Positions 1 to 10,942 are shown, numbered from the stretch's first letter. The stretch: 64,000 nucleotides of DNA from Tubiluchus corallicola (GCA_030141605.1 JAQGDQ010000235.1:60001-124000), one strand, 5' to 3'. Notes: generated by a model not told the origin, from the letters alone. Translations and numbers: made by a program.

Positions 1-451
1 GATCTACCAATTCTTTGTACTTGCAACTATAACTGGATAGTTCATTAAGTTTATACACAATATCATTGAGTTTACAATTCTCCTGTATACATTTAACTGC
101 AATCATGTTATTGTCACATAGAGAAACTTTAATGCGATCACCAAACTTTTTCTTCCATGTTAATGCCATTAAACCTGTAGCTGAAAAAGCATCAAGGCAC
201 TCCCAAATCTTCTGCCCTGCACCGCTACCATCCCTCTGCTCGAGTGCTGCCCCCAGTGTGCACATCACCAAGCTGCGATTCACTATCATTTTCGGGTTAT
301 AAAACGTGTTAGTTTTTGTAGGGAATGCGTGATTCTTGTCTACTAGCACTGTCACTCCATTTTCAGTAACTGTTTTGTATTGTTTGATATCTACAGTGTT
401 TGTATTTTCCTCCATTTTTTTGGGAATGTCAAATGTTTCACTGTTCAGTAC
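1..451 (-). CDS. TRMT1L: TRMT1L-like tRNA (guanine) N2-dimethyltransferase, partial (one exon)
   Basis: On the minus strand an open frame runs from a splice acceptor (TTTCTAG, exon starting at 451) off the left edge. It can be read as VLNSETFDIPKKMEENT... and contains FYNPKMIVNRSL, then ECLDAFSATGLMALTWKKK (the S-adenosylmethionine-binding motif of the Trm1 fold) and QENCKLND. The ECLDAF.ATG...L.W.K and QENC.LN pattern fits TRMT1L better than TRMT1. The family modifies guanines in tRNA. An in-frame ATG lies at 415-413, but the acceptor and open frame upstream suggest an internal or second exon; the first exon was not found. The downstream catalytic part lies outside the window. It sits on the same strand as the TTC27 gene and downstream of it. 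Confidence 0.8.
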
Positions 452-1136
452 CTAGAAACAGATACAAACTATTACAATTCTTGAGCCACTCAGTTGTCAA
501 AGAGTTATCCTTTAGACTGAGATGTTGAATCGACTGCGGCATTTCAGCCATGTTCGAATGTATATGTGGCGAACACTTAGAGCCAATACGGAATGTGAAA
601 CCACCATTAAGCAATTATTGGCAATTACATATCATTTACTAACCAGCACTAACGTTGCTTAACTTTGGTCACTAAATACACTTGGACCATCCATATAATA
701 TATTTACAAACTTTTAACATGGTCAGCTTCATCTTGTAATTAGCCACATTATCATAGTGCTCACAGTTATTACAGTTTAAATTAGATATTATGTCATCAA
801 AAACTGTTTATTCTTCAAGCAAAGCATTGTCAAAATTGTTGAAAATTGTTAAGGTACCTTGGACAAACATGCTTCGCTACGTATGACAGTTATAAGGTGT
901 TTGGGACTTAAACAGCAACAATTATCTGTTTTGCTACTAACTTAAAGGCAATACTAACTCAAAAATAACTGTTTTGAAACTGTAAAAATAGTTTTCTGAT
1001 AAACTTAGCACACCGTTACCATTGTGATAACAATAGCATACACATGATTTGAAACATGTTGGTCACATAACCATGCTACAACTTCAAACTGAAATTCAAT
1101 TTTTAATCACCAGTAAATTAATTAAGCCGTACCCAT
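452..1136. other. Non-coding interval between TRMT1L-like exon and TTC27
   Basis: AT-rich sequence with no convincing gene. It probably holds the upstream intron and any 5' exon of the TRMT1L-like gene plus the 3' UTR of TTC27. A short minus-strand ATG frame from 551 meets a stop before joining the exon at 451, and no donor gives a consistent phase. Confidence 0.5.
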
Positions 1137-3779
1137 TCAAGTGGACTTGATCTGGTCAATAATCGTCAGTACATTGGTCAGCTTTTCCTGTAATTCGGCT
1201 GGATGATCCGGTTCACTTCCCTCGTCGCCGAGCTGTGTTTGATGTTGATTAATTTTAGCGATGACGCTTTTCAACATCAGTTTAGCAGACGACAGTAAAC
1301 GAAGACTCTCGTCTTGATTGAGCCGAGCGCATTCAACGTAAGCGTCTGACAAACGCCGAGACAAACTGCTCATGTCTTTCACTGTTTTTGCATTCTTCTC
1401 CCACCCCGCTGCAAGCGTCATGCACCTGTGAGCTTTCTGTAGATAAGCGAGCGCCTTCTCCTTGTTTTCATCCGTGTCTCCATCATCGCCCGAGCGCGTC
1501 AATAAAGCGTAGAGGTCGTAAACTTCTGCACTGCCCGTGATCTGAGACGTTATTCGTCCCATTAATTTCAGCGCCTTCCCTTTCAGGTTCGTTGCAGGAT
1601 TACCTTGTGCATCGTGAATGCCCTCGGAAACGGCTCTGATTAGAATTCCCAGGACTTCCACATCGGAATATTTCTCCTTCAGGTCCATGAGTCGGTGAAA
1701 TGCGGTGATGACGTCATCAAAGAAACCGCAGTCCGTACTAACGAGCAGGAAATTCTCCCAAATCTTCCAGTTTTCGTAACTGCACTTCAGGGCTTCCTGT
1801 AGGATTCGGTGAGCTCGTTGTTTTTGTTTCAACTTAACATAAACCGAAGCCAGGTTACACCACGCTTCCGAGTTGTCCGGATCCAAGTTAGTGGCTTCGT
1901 GAAAAGCTTTTGCAGCTAAATCGTAGTGTTTCGACCAGAGGGCAGAACAGCCCAAGGAGAACCAAACCTGCTCCTGCAACGGGTTGATTTTCACAGATCG
2001 CTGGAAACACGGAACACATTCTGCATAATTTTTATTTGCCAGATGCAAATAGCCAAGCGACCGCTGAGCACGAGAACTTTTGTGATTGGACATTTCCCAA
2101 GCCTTTAAATAGAAATCGCCATTCCGTGTTATATCTCCCAAAATGCACCACAGATCAGGAGTTTCTTTCAATGCCAACTGTTCGCGCACAACCTGCTCTG
2201 CCCTTTCCTTCCGACCCAGTAGCTGTAGGCATGTGATGACATCATCCCATAGACAAAGGCGTTCGAATATCTCTAGCGCACTTTGAGTGGCACCCAGGCG
2301 CATTAATACGTTAGCTAGCTCTTTCTCGATTAGATACTTTGGTGGTAAACACACAGCAAAGAAAACCTTCATTCTTTCTTCAGGCGAAGCGTCCACATTC
2401 ATGGTTTGGTCCATCAGCTCTTGCAGCTGCATCATTCCTCGTTCCATGCGACGAGTTTTACGTTCGTCAAGTTTCGCCCGCATGAACAGCGCCATCGTCT
2501 GCGTGGCCCAGTCTGATGGCCCAGCAAGCACCCGCGAGAGATAAGCTTCTAACTCTTCGGTTGCTAAAACATCGACAGGACTGCTTCGCTTTTTGTACGC
2601 ACACAATGCTAAAAGAAACGCTTGTTCTAATGGGGAGAGTTTTTCCAACAGGCGCTCCTCAGAAAACTGGACATTGGTCAGTAAAGTGTCGTCTTCTACC
2701 TGAACATTCCGCGGTAAAAAGTAAGCATGTTTGTCTGCGCTCTCGTTTACAGATCTAGATGATCCAGTGATTGACTCATCTACAGATCTAGATGATCCAG
2801 TGATTGACTCATCTACAGATCTAGAAGATCCAGTGATTGACTCGTCTACAGATCTAGAAGATCCAGTGATTGACTCGTCTACAGATCTAGATGATCCAGT
2901 GATTGATTTTACATTCAGCTGAAGCTGAGAAATGCTGTTTTGTTGAAATTTAGTTCTCTTACCCAAAGCTCCAGTCAAACTCACTTGTAAACCAAGCAAA
3001 TCTTGGCACTCGTCCAACAACTGCTTGGCTGACGTGTACTTATAATAAAAAAGGTAAATGTGTGCAATTTCAATAAAGAATTCAACTTTTTTGTCCGGTT
3101 TGTCGGGCGGCAACAAATCACGAGCCGTGTCAATCAAACTAAATAACGACTTGGAAATCGTGTGAGATTTTTCGGGAAGCATCTGCTGGTGTATCCACAG
3201 ACAACGAATAGTCCAATGATGAACAATACTTGAACACAAGGTAAACTCAGAAGCCATGTCGACAAATATTACACGAGTGATATAAAAGTATTCCGGCCAC
3301 TGCATCTTTTGATATATTGATTCTCCATCAATGCTTAATGAGTTGAAAGTAGCACTCTGTGTGTCAACATCTTTACACTCAGAAAGGCTACATAATATTG
3401 GCAACACACACACTGGTTTATACTCCAAGGTTGAGGGTGGGCCAGTCCAATTGTTCTGAATAAATAATTTAAAGGCTGCTATACCAGCAAATATCAAACT
3501 TAGCTCTCGAGACCCATTTTCTCCCTCCTGCGACAAAAACGTTTTCAGTATGGTTGTCACGCGTTGATGTATATCATACTCCTGTATATCTGATGTGCAA
3601 CACGCTTTAAGTTGATCGTTAAATGACGATAATACTTGTTGATAATCGCCAACGGTAATTAAGTGGGCAGCTTCACGAACATGGCTTCCAAGGAAACAAG
3701 ATTTCAAGATATCTGTGCCAAAAGCCCATGGCGGAAGTACACTGTCAAAATCACACGCCTCATCTCCAACAAGTTCCAT
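1137..3779 (-). CDS. TTC27: Tetratricopeptide repeat protein 27 (TTC27), complete, single exon
   Basis: An 880-residue open frame with no intron. Family landmarks are visible: NNWTGPP near residue 110, LDGES, LTGALGKRTKFQ near residue 275-285, TPDLWCILGD, RAQRSLGYLHL, PCFQRSVKINPLQEQVWFSL, NLDPDNSEAWCNLASVY, LQEALKCSYENWKIWENF and an LKGKALKL tail. These match the TPR block and C-terminal region of TTC27, which is about 840 residues in vertebrates. The extra length is largely an insertion of five 11-residue repeats around residues 290-346. The ATG at 3779 gives an N-terminus of the expected length. Family members are TPR scaffold proteins; the exact role is not visible in the sequence. Lack of introns is unusual for a conserved animal gene of this size and could reflect retroposition or lineage-wide intron loss. 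Confidence 0.93.
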   Translation of the reverse strand: MELVGDEACDFDSVLPPWAFGTDILKSCFLGSHVREAAHLITVGDYQQVLSSFNDQLKACCTSDIQEYDIHQRVTTILKTFLSQEGENGSRELSLIFAGIAAFKLFIQNNWTGPPSTLEYKPVCVLPILCSLSECKDVDTQSATFNSLSIDGESIYQKMQWPEYFYITRVIFVDMASEFTLCSSIVHHWTIRCLWIHQQMLPEKSHTISKSLFSLIDTARDLLPPDKPDKKVEFFIEIAHIYLFYYKYTSAKQLLDECQDLLGLQVSLTGALGKRTKFQQNSISQLQLNVKSITGSSRSVDESITGSSRSVDESITGSSRSVDESITGSSRSVDESITGSSRSVNESADKHAYFLPRNVQVEDDTLLTNVQFSEERLLEKLSPLEQAFLLALCAYKKRSSPVDVLATEELEAYLSRVLAGPSDWATQTMALFMRAKLDERKTRRMERGMMQLQELMDQTMNVDASPEERMKVFFAVCLPPKYLIEKELANVLMRLGATQSALEIFERLCLWDDVITCLQLLGRKERAEQVVREQLALKETPDLWCILGDITRNGDFYLKAWEMSNHKSSRAQRSLGYLHLANKNYAECVPCFQRSVKINPLQEQVWFSLGCSALWSKHYDLAAKAFHEATNLDPDNSEAWCNLASVYVKLKQKQRAHRILQEALKCSYENWKIWENFLLVSTDCGFFDDVITAFHRLMDLKEKYSDVEVLGILIRAVSEGIHDAQGNPATNLKGKALKLMGRITSQITGSAEVYDLYALLTRSGDDGDTDENKEKALAYLQKAHRCMTLAAGWEKNAKTVKDMSSLSRRLSDAYVECARLNQDESLRLLSSAKLMLKSVIAKINQHQTQLGDEGSEPDHPAELQEKLTNVLTIIDQIKST
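2748..2912 (-). repeat. In-frame 33-bp tandem repeat inside TTC27 (five copies)
   Basis: Five copies of a 33-bp unit encode SITGSSRSVDE on the coding strand. Copies differ at a few positions (gatgat/gaagat, tcatct/tcgtct), and the last encoded copy has N instead of D. The insertion keeps the frame and falls between ALGKRTKFQ and the conserved middle of the protein, where family members are variable. Confidence 0.9.
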
Positions 3780-4690
3780 AATGCACTAACGAAATCCCAA
3801 AAACAAATTTAGCAAATAAACTAGATAAAGAATGCCTGCTCACCCATACAATGTTGAGCGGTATTTGGCGCCGTTGTCTCGTAATTTTTTTCTCAAAGCT
3901 GAAACCGTTGAGGTAATAGCAGCAGAAGATTAATGTAGTTAGTAAAACATAATTTACGGGAGAAACTAACACGCTCAGTTGTAATTTCTCCGTAAGCAAG
4001 AAAAGAAATCTTCTACCACGCGATGACGGTTCAATTAAGAGACAATGCGGCTTCCTTACTAGTACTCGCTGCACGGTTCAGTAACAAAAGAAAAGACTCA
4101 ACAAAAGTCAAAACTCATAAAGCAAAGTTTCACTTTAGTACTAAAAATATGCTGACTACTAAGTTATAAAATTATAATGTTTTACTATTATCAGCTTTAT
4201 CATTATCATTGTTTTTGTCGTCACACCATTATAAAAATATACTATAATATTGTTCTTAATTTAGGGTAATAACGTTTTTGCTTGTTTAGTGTTTTGTTAT
4301 GGCTCGTGACGTCTGGTGTATAGGGTAGCTACTATCAGTGTGTAAACCAAACAGCTGGGGGTAAATATGAAGGAAATTTATTGAACAGAGAAGGCGATGT
4401 ATGTAATTACATGTACTCAATACCATTTACACACAATAAGTGTGTATTTCTAACCATTAAATGCCATATCATTATCTCGCTAATTGTACTGCCTCCTTCA
4501 CATCTACATACCAGATATATAATTATTCATATTAATTCTGCAGATGAGAAATCTGCTTGGAGATGCTAAGTGGAATTTCTAGCATTAACCAACTTAAACA
4601 CTCTGTGTTTTATGCATCTAGCCAATTTCATAACTTTTTTATGCAAGTCTAATAAAGCCTACTTTTGATAATAATTTTTTATAACTCATT
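3780..4690. other. TTC27 5' flank and intergenic AT-rich DNA
   Basis: The first few hundred bases upstream of the TTC27 start must contain its promoter and 5' UTR, but no clear TATA box or initiator stands out. A 104-residue minus-strand frame overlapping the TTC27 start has no recognisable features and is probably chance. Nothing else is supported. Confidence 0.4.
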
Positions 4691-5033
4691 TGTTAAATGC
4701 ATTACACTTGGAAATCGAATCACTTATGACAACACCAGCTTCATCTATAATGGGAGGAATAAAATAGTCACACGTATTTTTGTAAAAACTTTTAGTAATT
4801 TCTCACCAGACTTTAGGGCGTGTTTCAGGATTCAATAGCTTCTCGTTCAGTTTGTCTGAATAGCCACGTTTGGCTTTTTTAACAGCATTGTTGTACTTAT
4901 TTCTAGTAGTAGTACAGGACTGCCACGAAGCATTCGTCCTGTTTAATTTATAATTTCTGTGCGCCTTTTTTTGTACTCTAAGCTGTGAATATTGTTGAAT
5001 GTTGCTAGAAGGAGTTTTATTAGACTCTCTCAT
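4690..5033 (-). pseudogene. LINE ORF2 fragment (linker just before the reverse transcriptase)
   Basis: Minus-strand translation gives a basic stretch, RNKYNNAVKKAKRGYSDKLN, then NPETRPKVW and, past a stop codon, KNTCDYFIPPIIDEAG and ISKCNAFNK. This is the typical charged linker between endonuclease and reverse transcriptase of CR1/L2-like non-LTR retrotransposons. No full reverse transcriptase follows, so it is a fragment. Confidence 0.65.
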
Positions 5034-5062
5034 GGATAACGCTCATCATAAAGATGAGCTGT

Positions 5063-5395
5063 AACATTTGCCAGTTATCAGGACCATACACCACCAATAT
5101 TTAACAGACTAAAGTTTCTAAACATTTATGACATTATTAAGTTCCAAACTGCCATTTTCATGTACAAATTCTCTCATAAATTATTGCCTCCCTTATTTAC
5201 TGATTATTTTTGTTTGAATGCTGAGATACGTAATTACAGTACACGTTATAGACTTAACTATACCACATACAGTGCAACACAAATGTAAGAAAATTTTCTA
5301 TTAAATACAATGGCCCCTGCATATGGAATTCAATTGCTCCAGCTATTAAAAATGCCAACTCGCTGTCCGTATTTAAAAAAAATATAAATTAAACT
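5063..5395 (+). pseudogene. LINE ORF2 C-terminal relic
   Basis: The plus-strand frame reads TFASYQDHTPPIFNRLKFLN, IYDIIKFQTAIFMYKF, LLPPLFTDYF and EIRNYSTRYRLN, then a stop, then a decayed APAYGIQLLQ segment. This is the post-RT C-terminus of CR1/L2/Rex-like LINEs, and it aligns by eye with the copies at 37.2 kb and 42.4 kb. It lies in opposite orientation to the flanking LINE debris, so at least two insertions are superimposed here. Confidence 0.7.
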
Positions 5396-5799
5396 TACTT
5401 GAAACATATAACTGATCACTCAATCATGATTTGTTGTTTTTCATTTTCAAAAACTTCCCCTCTAGTATAATAATATTTTTATTACTTCCCACCCGTATAT
5501 ATATATCTGCAGTGCACACCTCCATATAGTCTAAACAAGTGTTGTACCTCCACAAATGCTTAGCGAATGTGTTAAAGCATTTATCATTTCTCTGTACGGA
5601 CCATCAGTTTACATCGTAATTATGAAAATTAATACTACAAACGCCCACTGTAACTCACATTAACCATTACCAATATATTGTAATTTCTCTATTAACTAAT
5701 TCTAGTGGCCTAGCATAAGCTAGCGCAGAATTCATGAATTGTATCATAATTTTGTATTAACAAAAACTGATTATCGATGCACATTGTTTATATATATGT

Positions 5800-7042
5800 T
5801 TATTGCGAAATATATTTCGAGCACTCCCTGTACCACGCCTCGTGCGCGCGACCACAGTTTGAACATTTTACACGTTCATTGCTCGTTTTATGACTAAATG
5901 AACATTTTCAAAAGATAGTTTTAGATTTGCACAATTTTGCTACATGATTATATTTGTAGCAGTTGAAGCACTGTACTGGTTTGTTAGCGACTATGAACTT
6001 CTCGACTTGACAGTACATATTACCAATGGGAATGCCATCAAAGATAGCAGTTTCTAAATCATCAGCTGAATTAAAATATACTTTAGCTAGGGGAAGCACC
6101 ATTCCATCCTTTTTCTTGAACATGTCCACTTTCACGTCAATGTTTACTAATCTCATCTAATAGTTCATCATCAGTCAAGCTTAGGTCGCAGTCTCTTAGT
6201 AAGCCAATGGTATTTTGTAGAGGCGATCTAGCTGAAGTCTCTGTGCCCAGGTACGAAGGCAGCCAGTTATATATCATTAACTTTGCTTCTTCTTTGTGCT
6301 TAAGTTGCACTTGTGTCATACCTTTAGCTGTCTTTCTGATGTTGTCAAACTGGATTAGAAGGAAGTGGTGGGATAATTGTTTTTTGATGGAGAAGTTTGA
6401 TCTAACAATTTCTTTATCTTTTACATTGTTGATTATTACAGTACGAGACGGATCATAAATGGTTTTGGTTAATTTCATTTTGTCGTCAGACTTGTTTTCT
6501 GTTGGCAGCTTGGCACTATTCTCGTCTCTAGGCATCGATACTATATCAGTCCACAATGGTTTTGAGCTGCAGCTTATTTTATTGTCTAGAGCTTCAAGTT
6601 TATCACTCAACTGGCTAATTCTAGTTTCAAAATCGGACTGACAGACAGTTTGCTTTCCGGACAGAATATTCAGGACTTCAGTTACTTAATTTCTGTCATT
6701 GCATAATTTAATCAAATTGATGGCTGCGGTTTTTAAATTAGCTATAATTTTGTCTTCAGGGCTTGCATTGCTTTCTTTGTTTTCTGTTTCAGTGAAGTAT
6801 AAGCTAGTGTCCGAAGTAACTGTAGCCCTACTGTCTAAGGAAATACATGTTAAGTCACTGACAGAATTTCGCCTATTGTTCTCATTTAGGTGATTGTTCT
6901 CGCATTTGCTGCAGACAACAGCGCAGAGTCTTGCAAGACATACTGGTGATTTAGCAGACCAGCAAAACTCACAACTTTTTCTTTCTCTAGCTTGTTTCCT
7001 AAAATCGGTCGATTGACTACTAATTGGGTTTTTGTGACTCAT
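5800..7042 (-). pseudogene. LINE ORF1 (nucleic-acid-binding, two zinc knuckles), decayed
   Basis: Three minus-strand segments form one broken ORF1. The N-terminal part (7042-6686) starts MSHKNPISSQS and has a cysteine cluster, CEFCWSAKSPVCLARLC. The middle part (6610-6137) is a basic/hydrophilic domain. The third part (6156-5908) ends in a knuckle, CFNCYKYNHVAKLC. An in-frame stop follows, and the same frame continues with a second knuckle, CSNCGRAHEAWYREC, near 5850-5815. Paired CCHC knuckles are typical of ORF1 proteins of jockey/CR1-type LINEs. The breaks are one gap between the first two parts, a frameshift near 6150 and the stop near 5907. Confidence 0.75.
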
Positions 7043-7318
7043 TGTTTGGGCAAATCACAACGATTATTGCCACCACCCCAATGGGGTGCTGCCCTTATTA
7101 ACGATTGTTACACTTATTTTGTCGTTTTTTTACGTTTTCTCCAAAAACTTTCAATAGCACGAAAAAGATATTATCATAAACGAAAAGTATGTATATTTAC
7201 ACACGTTTTAGTATGAATGACTTCACAGAATAACCAGTATAATAGCCACAAATTTAACATAATCTGCAAGAGCAATTAGCACAATCAGGTTACAATCTTG
7301 CGCATGCGTAAAAACCTA

Positions 7319-7629
7319 GTATTTAAGAGCCATTCAGCAAGTGGATAAAACACATTGTGTGAGTGGATCAAACACATTCAGCAAAGTTTAAGACGTTGTG
7401 TGAAGATCTGTCTGTAAAAACAAAAATGAACAGTAAGACGTTGATTGTTTGTTTGCTTGCCACCATATTGTTATACAACTGTGTGGATGTGGTAAATGGT
7501 AAGTGGATTTTTCAAGTTTTATACGTTTTCATTTATGCTCTGTTAAATGCTTCATTGTGCTCATAGCAAATGTCTAACTGCAGATATCAGAAAAATCGGT
7601 ACTTTAAAACCATTGAATTTAAAATTTTG

Positions 7630-7728
<99 letters not shown>

Positions 7729-7761
7729 CCTGTGTCTCACTCACTCACTCTCTCCTCTCTA

Positions 7762-7792
<31 letters not shown>

Positions 7793-9767
7793 GTCACTCA
7801 GTCTCTCTCTCTCTCTCTCTGTCACTCAGTCTCTCTCTCTCTCTCTCACTCTGTCTCTGTTGCAGATAGTCATAAATATTCTCGCCAGTGTTTCCTTGCA
7901 TGGCGTATAAATAGTATATTAGTTACCTAGCTGACGAAATGCGCCGTTCTCGAGCATTGTTTAAACGGGCCTTGCGTGAGTGCAAACGTAATGAGAAACG
8001 TATTACTGCTGATAAGTTGGCTTATAAACTTATGCATTGTAACCCTTATGAATTTTGGACATCTATAAAAAAAGAAACTAATTCAAAACTTCCTCTTTCT
8101 CCACAAGTTGGTGAGTCAAATGGGGGAAAAGCACATTTGTACAATGTGGGGTAATCATTATAAAAATTTGTTAAATTCAGTTGACAATAAAGGTCTTAAC
8201 GCGCGTATAAAACATGTTCTAAGCCATAGTATAACGCCCATTAACGCATTTACAGTTTTTGAAGTGCAACAGGCAATTGATAGGCTTTCCTCCCATAAAT
8301 CAGCTGGTCCAGACGGCCTTAAAGGTGAACATTTCCGTGATTCATCCCATTTGCTGCCAATCATGTTGGCGCTGCTATTCACGTCCTGTGTAACACACGG
8401 TTACCTGCAGCATTCGTTAATGTTGTCTATACTAGTACTTCTCGTTAAAGACAAAAATGGGGATATTACAGACAAGAACAACTGTAGGCCTATCGCTCTT
8501 TCGTCTGTAGGAAGCAAAATTATAGAAATAGCGCTTCTAAATCGTTACAGTTCTTGTTTGAGTACCACGCCAAACCAGTTTGGTTTTGTTGAAAACTGAG
8601 GCACATAGATGTGCATCCATATTTTAAAAGAGGTGCTTGACTATTACATTAGTCGACAAAGCACTGTACATATTCTGTTTATTGACGCATCAAAAGCGTT
8701 CGATAGAGTAAACTATCTCAAACTGTTCCTAAACATTATCAATACTAACTTACCAAATATAGTAATTAGACATTTGCTTTTCTATTATACGGAACAACGT
8801 CTGTCGGTTAGATGTTGTAAATTTTGACTCTGATAGCTTTGCAGTAGGTAACGGAATGCGTCGAGGTGGAAAAATCCCTCAGGGCCTACTGCTTTGCACT
8901 CTCTGCTTTGGTGTTTAAATGAGGGTAGTAGAAGGTGGGTAATTTTAAGTACAGCATCTAACGATCAGGCAAAATTACATTGGAACGAATAAGGCTAAAC
9001 GTAAATTGTGCAGCCATTATAAATTAATGCCGACAAATAATTGGTTAAAGCAAATTTTTGCTGTAATAATTATATGTTTTGTATAATTAAGGTTGCAATC
9101 TCCCCGCTCAGCGAAGGAACCGCCAACGGAGAGCATTGTACACAGTAGGTAAGCACAACTTATTATAATTCCGTTTATCTGAAAGTATGTACACACAGCA
9201 AAAATGTTGCCATTGTTAAAAACATACTGCTAATTTGTTTCGGTGTTTGCCTGTTTGTTTAGACACATGTTGCCTGTTGTGTTTTAGCACCTGTTGCCTC
9301 GGTTCCCACAAGTTCAGCATCCTCTGCCTTGGTGCTCACAAACTCAGCAGCTTCTGCCTTGGTGCCCACAAACTCAGCAACCTCAGAACAGCTCAGCATT
9401 CTCATAACTCAGAAGAACTATAAACGTCAGTGCATCTCATGTAAAATAAATTTTTGGCTTTGCAGATGAAGACGGCAACGGATATGTTGCCGACGTAAGT
9501 TACGAAGCGGACGCAACTGAAAGAAGACGCTAGGTGGGCCATCTAGTGGCATTATGGTTCATTATTTCTTCTGTACGCTTAACTTGACCACTGAGAATGG
9601 TGTTAACCAAACTCTGGCTGATCAAGCAACACTATTATATATAGACAGACCAAGTCATGAATAATTTGCTTTTAGATATCCGTAAATGCTAACTAAAAAA
9701 TTCTTACTTAGAACAGTATCAGAGTCGAATGTATATGTAGCCAGATATCACAATTTGTAATAATAAA
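7319..9767 (+). CDS. Candidate small secreted-protein gene (three exons)
   Basis: Exon 1 (7426-7498) encodes a textbook signal peptide, MNSKTLIVCLLATILLYNC, and ends at a strong donor (AATG/GTAAGT, phase 1). TATTTAAG at 7320-7327 lies about 100 bp upstream. Two later segments have matching phase-1 acceptors. Candidate exon 2 is 9288-9425 (acceptor TTTTAG, donor GTCAGT, 138 bp) and encodes Ala/Ser/Thr-rich repeats such as SALVLTNSA and SALVPTNSA. Candidate exon 3 is 9466-9533 (acceptor TTTGCAG) and encodes EDGNGYVADVSYEADATERR before a stop. AATAAA follows at 9762. Total about 93 residues. Exon 2 is less certain: its downstream intron would be only 40 bp, and an alternative acceptor at 9262/9263 gives a Cys-rich reading (TCCLLCFSTCC) that stops. 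No family recognised. Confidence 0.5.
7633..7862 (+). repeat. (CT)n microsatellite
   Basis: About 230 bp of CTCTCT with scattered TGT, CACT and CAT interruptions, inside intron 1 of the candidate secreted-protein gene. Its right edge abuts LINE coding sequence. Confidence 0.97.
7866..8935 (+). pseudogene. 5'-truncated LINE reverse transcriptase, decayed
   Basis: Across two frames and stops one can read CFLAWRINS, MRRSRALFKRALRECKRNE, NPYEFWTSIKKE, then the RT core: SSHKSAGPDGLKGEHFRDSS, NCRPIALSSVGSKIIE, NQFGFVEN, a stop, then LFIDASKAFDRVN and a decayed GNGMRRGGKIPQGLL (normally G.RQGG.LSP). The breaks are at the stop near 8598, the stop near 8825 and at least two frameshifts. No YADD-box region follows, so the 3' part is lost. 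Confidence 0.85.
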
Positions 9768-9865
9768 TCATTTTGATTTGGTCATTTTAATTACCTTTTT
9801 TCTTCTTTGTTTAGAAGTCGATTGTCTCTTTAATTTTTATTGATTTTACTGCCTGCGGGTACATA

Positions 9866-9959
9866 TGTGCACGTGTGTGTGTGCGTGTGTGTGTGTGCAT
9901 TCATGTGTGTGTGTGCTTGTGTGAGCATTCATGTGTGTGTGTGCGTATGTGTGCGCATT

Positions 9960-9993
<34 letters not shown>

Positions 9994-10110
9994 CATGTGT
10001 GTGTGTACGTGCATGTGTGTGTATGCGTGTGTGTGTGGAAGACACGCAAGCATGTGTGTACGTGCATGTGTGTGTGGAAGACATGCAAGCATGTGCGTGT
10101 GTTCTTCAAT
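9866..10110 (+). repeat. (GT)n-rich microsatellite
   Basis: GTGTGTG runs with GCATTCAT and GCATGTG interruptions and a duplicated GTGGAAGACA-GCAAGCATG segment at its right end. Frames through it on both strands are repeat artefacts. Confidence 0.95.
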
Positions 10111-10189
10111 TAATTAGCCGTTCATCAAATTGTTATAAGCATGTATGCTCTATATTGTTTACGGGAAAGCACGGGTCCTGGGTTCAAAT

Positions 10190-10860
10190 GTTGATTGACG
10201 CACAATTTTTCATCACCAACTCTAATTCACCCGCACCACACTACTAGCGCACCAGTACACCTCACAAAACCATCCGCACCACATCCACCACACCATCCAA
10301 ACCATGCCACCATTCCACCCACACCATGCCAGACCAACACCACCAACATTACATCACCCGCACCACACTACACTATACTGTACAGCATCACATTAAATCA
10401 ATGGTGATGACAATGGCGACTACGATGGCAGCAGGAACAACAATGGTTGCAACCACAGCAACAATAACAACCTTCAATGAATTTTCCATGTTTGATAACC
10501 TACGACTTGCATTTCATGACAGCGATATTGGAAATTGCCACTTTTCACATGTCACCCAAGGGATCAATCAGATCAAGTGAGCGTTGCACATCAAATTTTC
10601 TCTTACCTTAAACTTTAAAAAAATCGGGTTCCCAAGTTTACAGTTTATCATTGCAGTTTGAAAATTCACGCTGTAGGTACTCCATTTTCTCATTTTAATC
10701 CCACTTTGTTTTTTCAAGCTTCCCAAAATTTTCAAACTCCAGGTGCATTGAATTGAAAAATAAGCTGTCAATATTATCTGATATTGTTTGTTTGGTAGAT
10801 AATTTTCCTCAAAAGATTTATTAGTTGCATAAATACACCTGGGTAATCACTACTATTGTT
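10190..10860. other. Intergenic, C/A-rich then AT-rich
   Basis: 10195-10400 is unusually rich in CACC/ACCA words (translation Pro/His/Thr-rich), and 10400-10470 in AAC/GGC words. It looks like low-complexity DNA, and no splice-supported exon was found. Confidence 0.4.
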
Positions 10861-10864
10861 GCAT

Positions 10865-10942
10865 TTTATTATTATTATTACTATTATTATTGTTATTATT
10901 ATTATTATTATTATTATTAATATTATTATTATTATTATTTAT
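10865..10942 (+). repeat. (ATT)n microsatellite
   Basis: About 25 ATT units with occasional changes. Confidence 0.95.

Noticed and set aside
549-551. First exon of the TRMT1L-like gene (MAEMPQSIQHLS...)
   Set aside because: No donor gives a phase compatible with the exon at 451, and continuous reading hits a stop.
3760-4074. 104-codon minus frame overlapping the TTC27 start
   Set aside because: No recognisable motif; overlaps the conserved TTC27 start and probably represents its 5' UTR.
7868-7931. Exon 2 of the small secreted-protein gene after CTCTGTTGCAG
   Set aside because: The acceptor looks good and phase fits, but the peptide (KYSRQCFLAWRIN) matches LINE ORF2 sequence that continues downstream, so it is LINE, not host exon.
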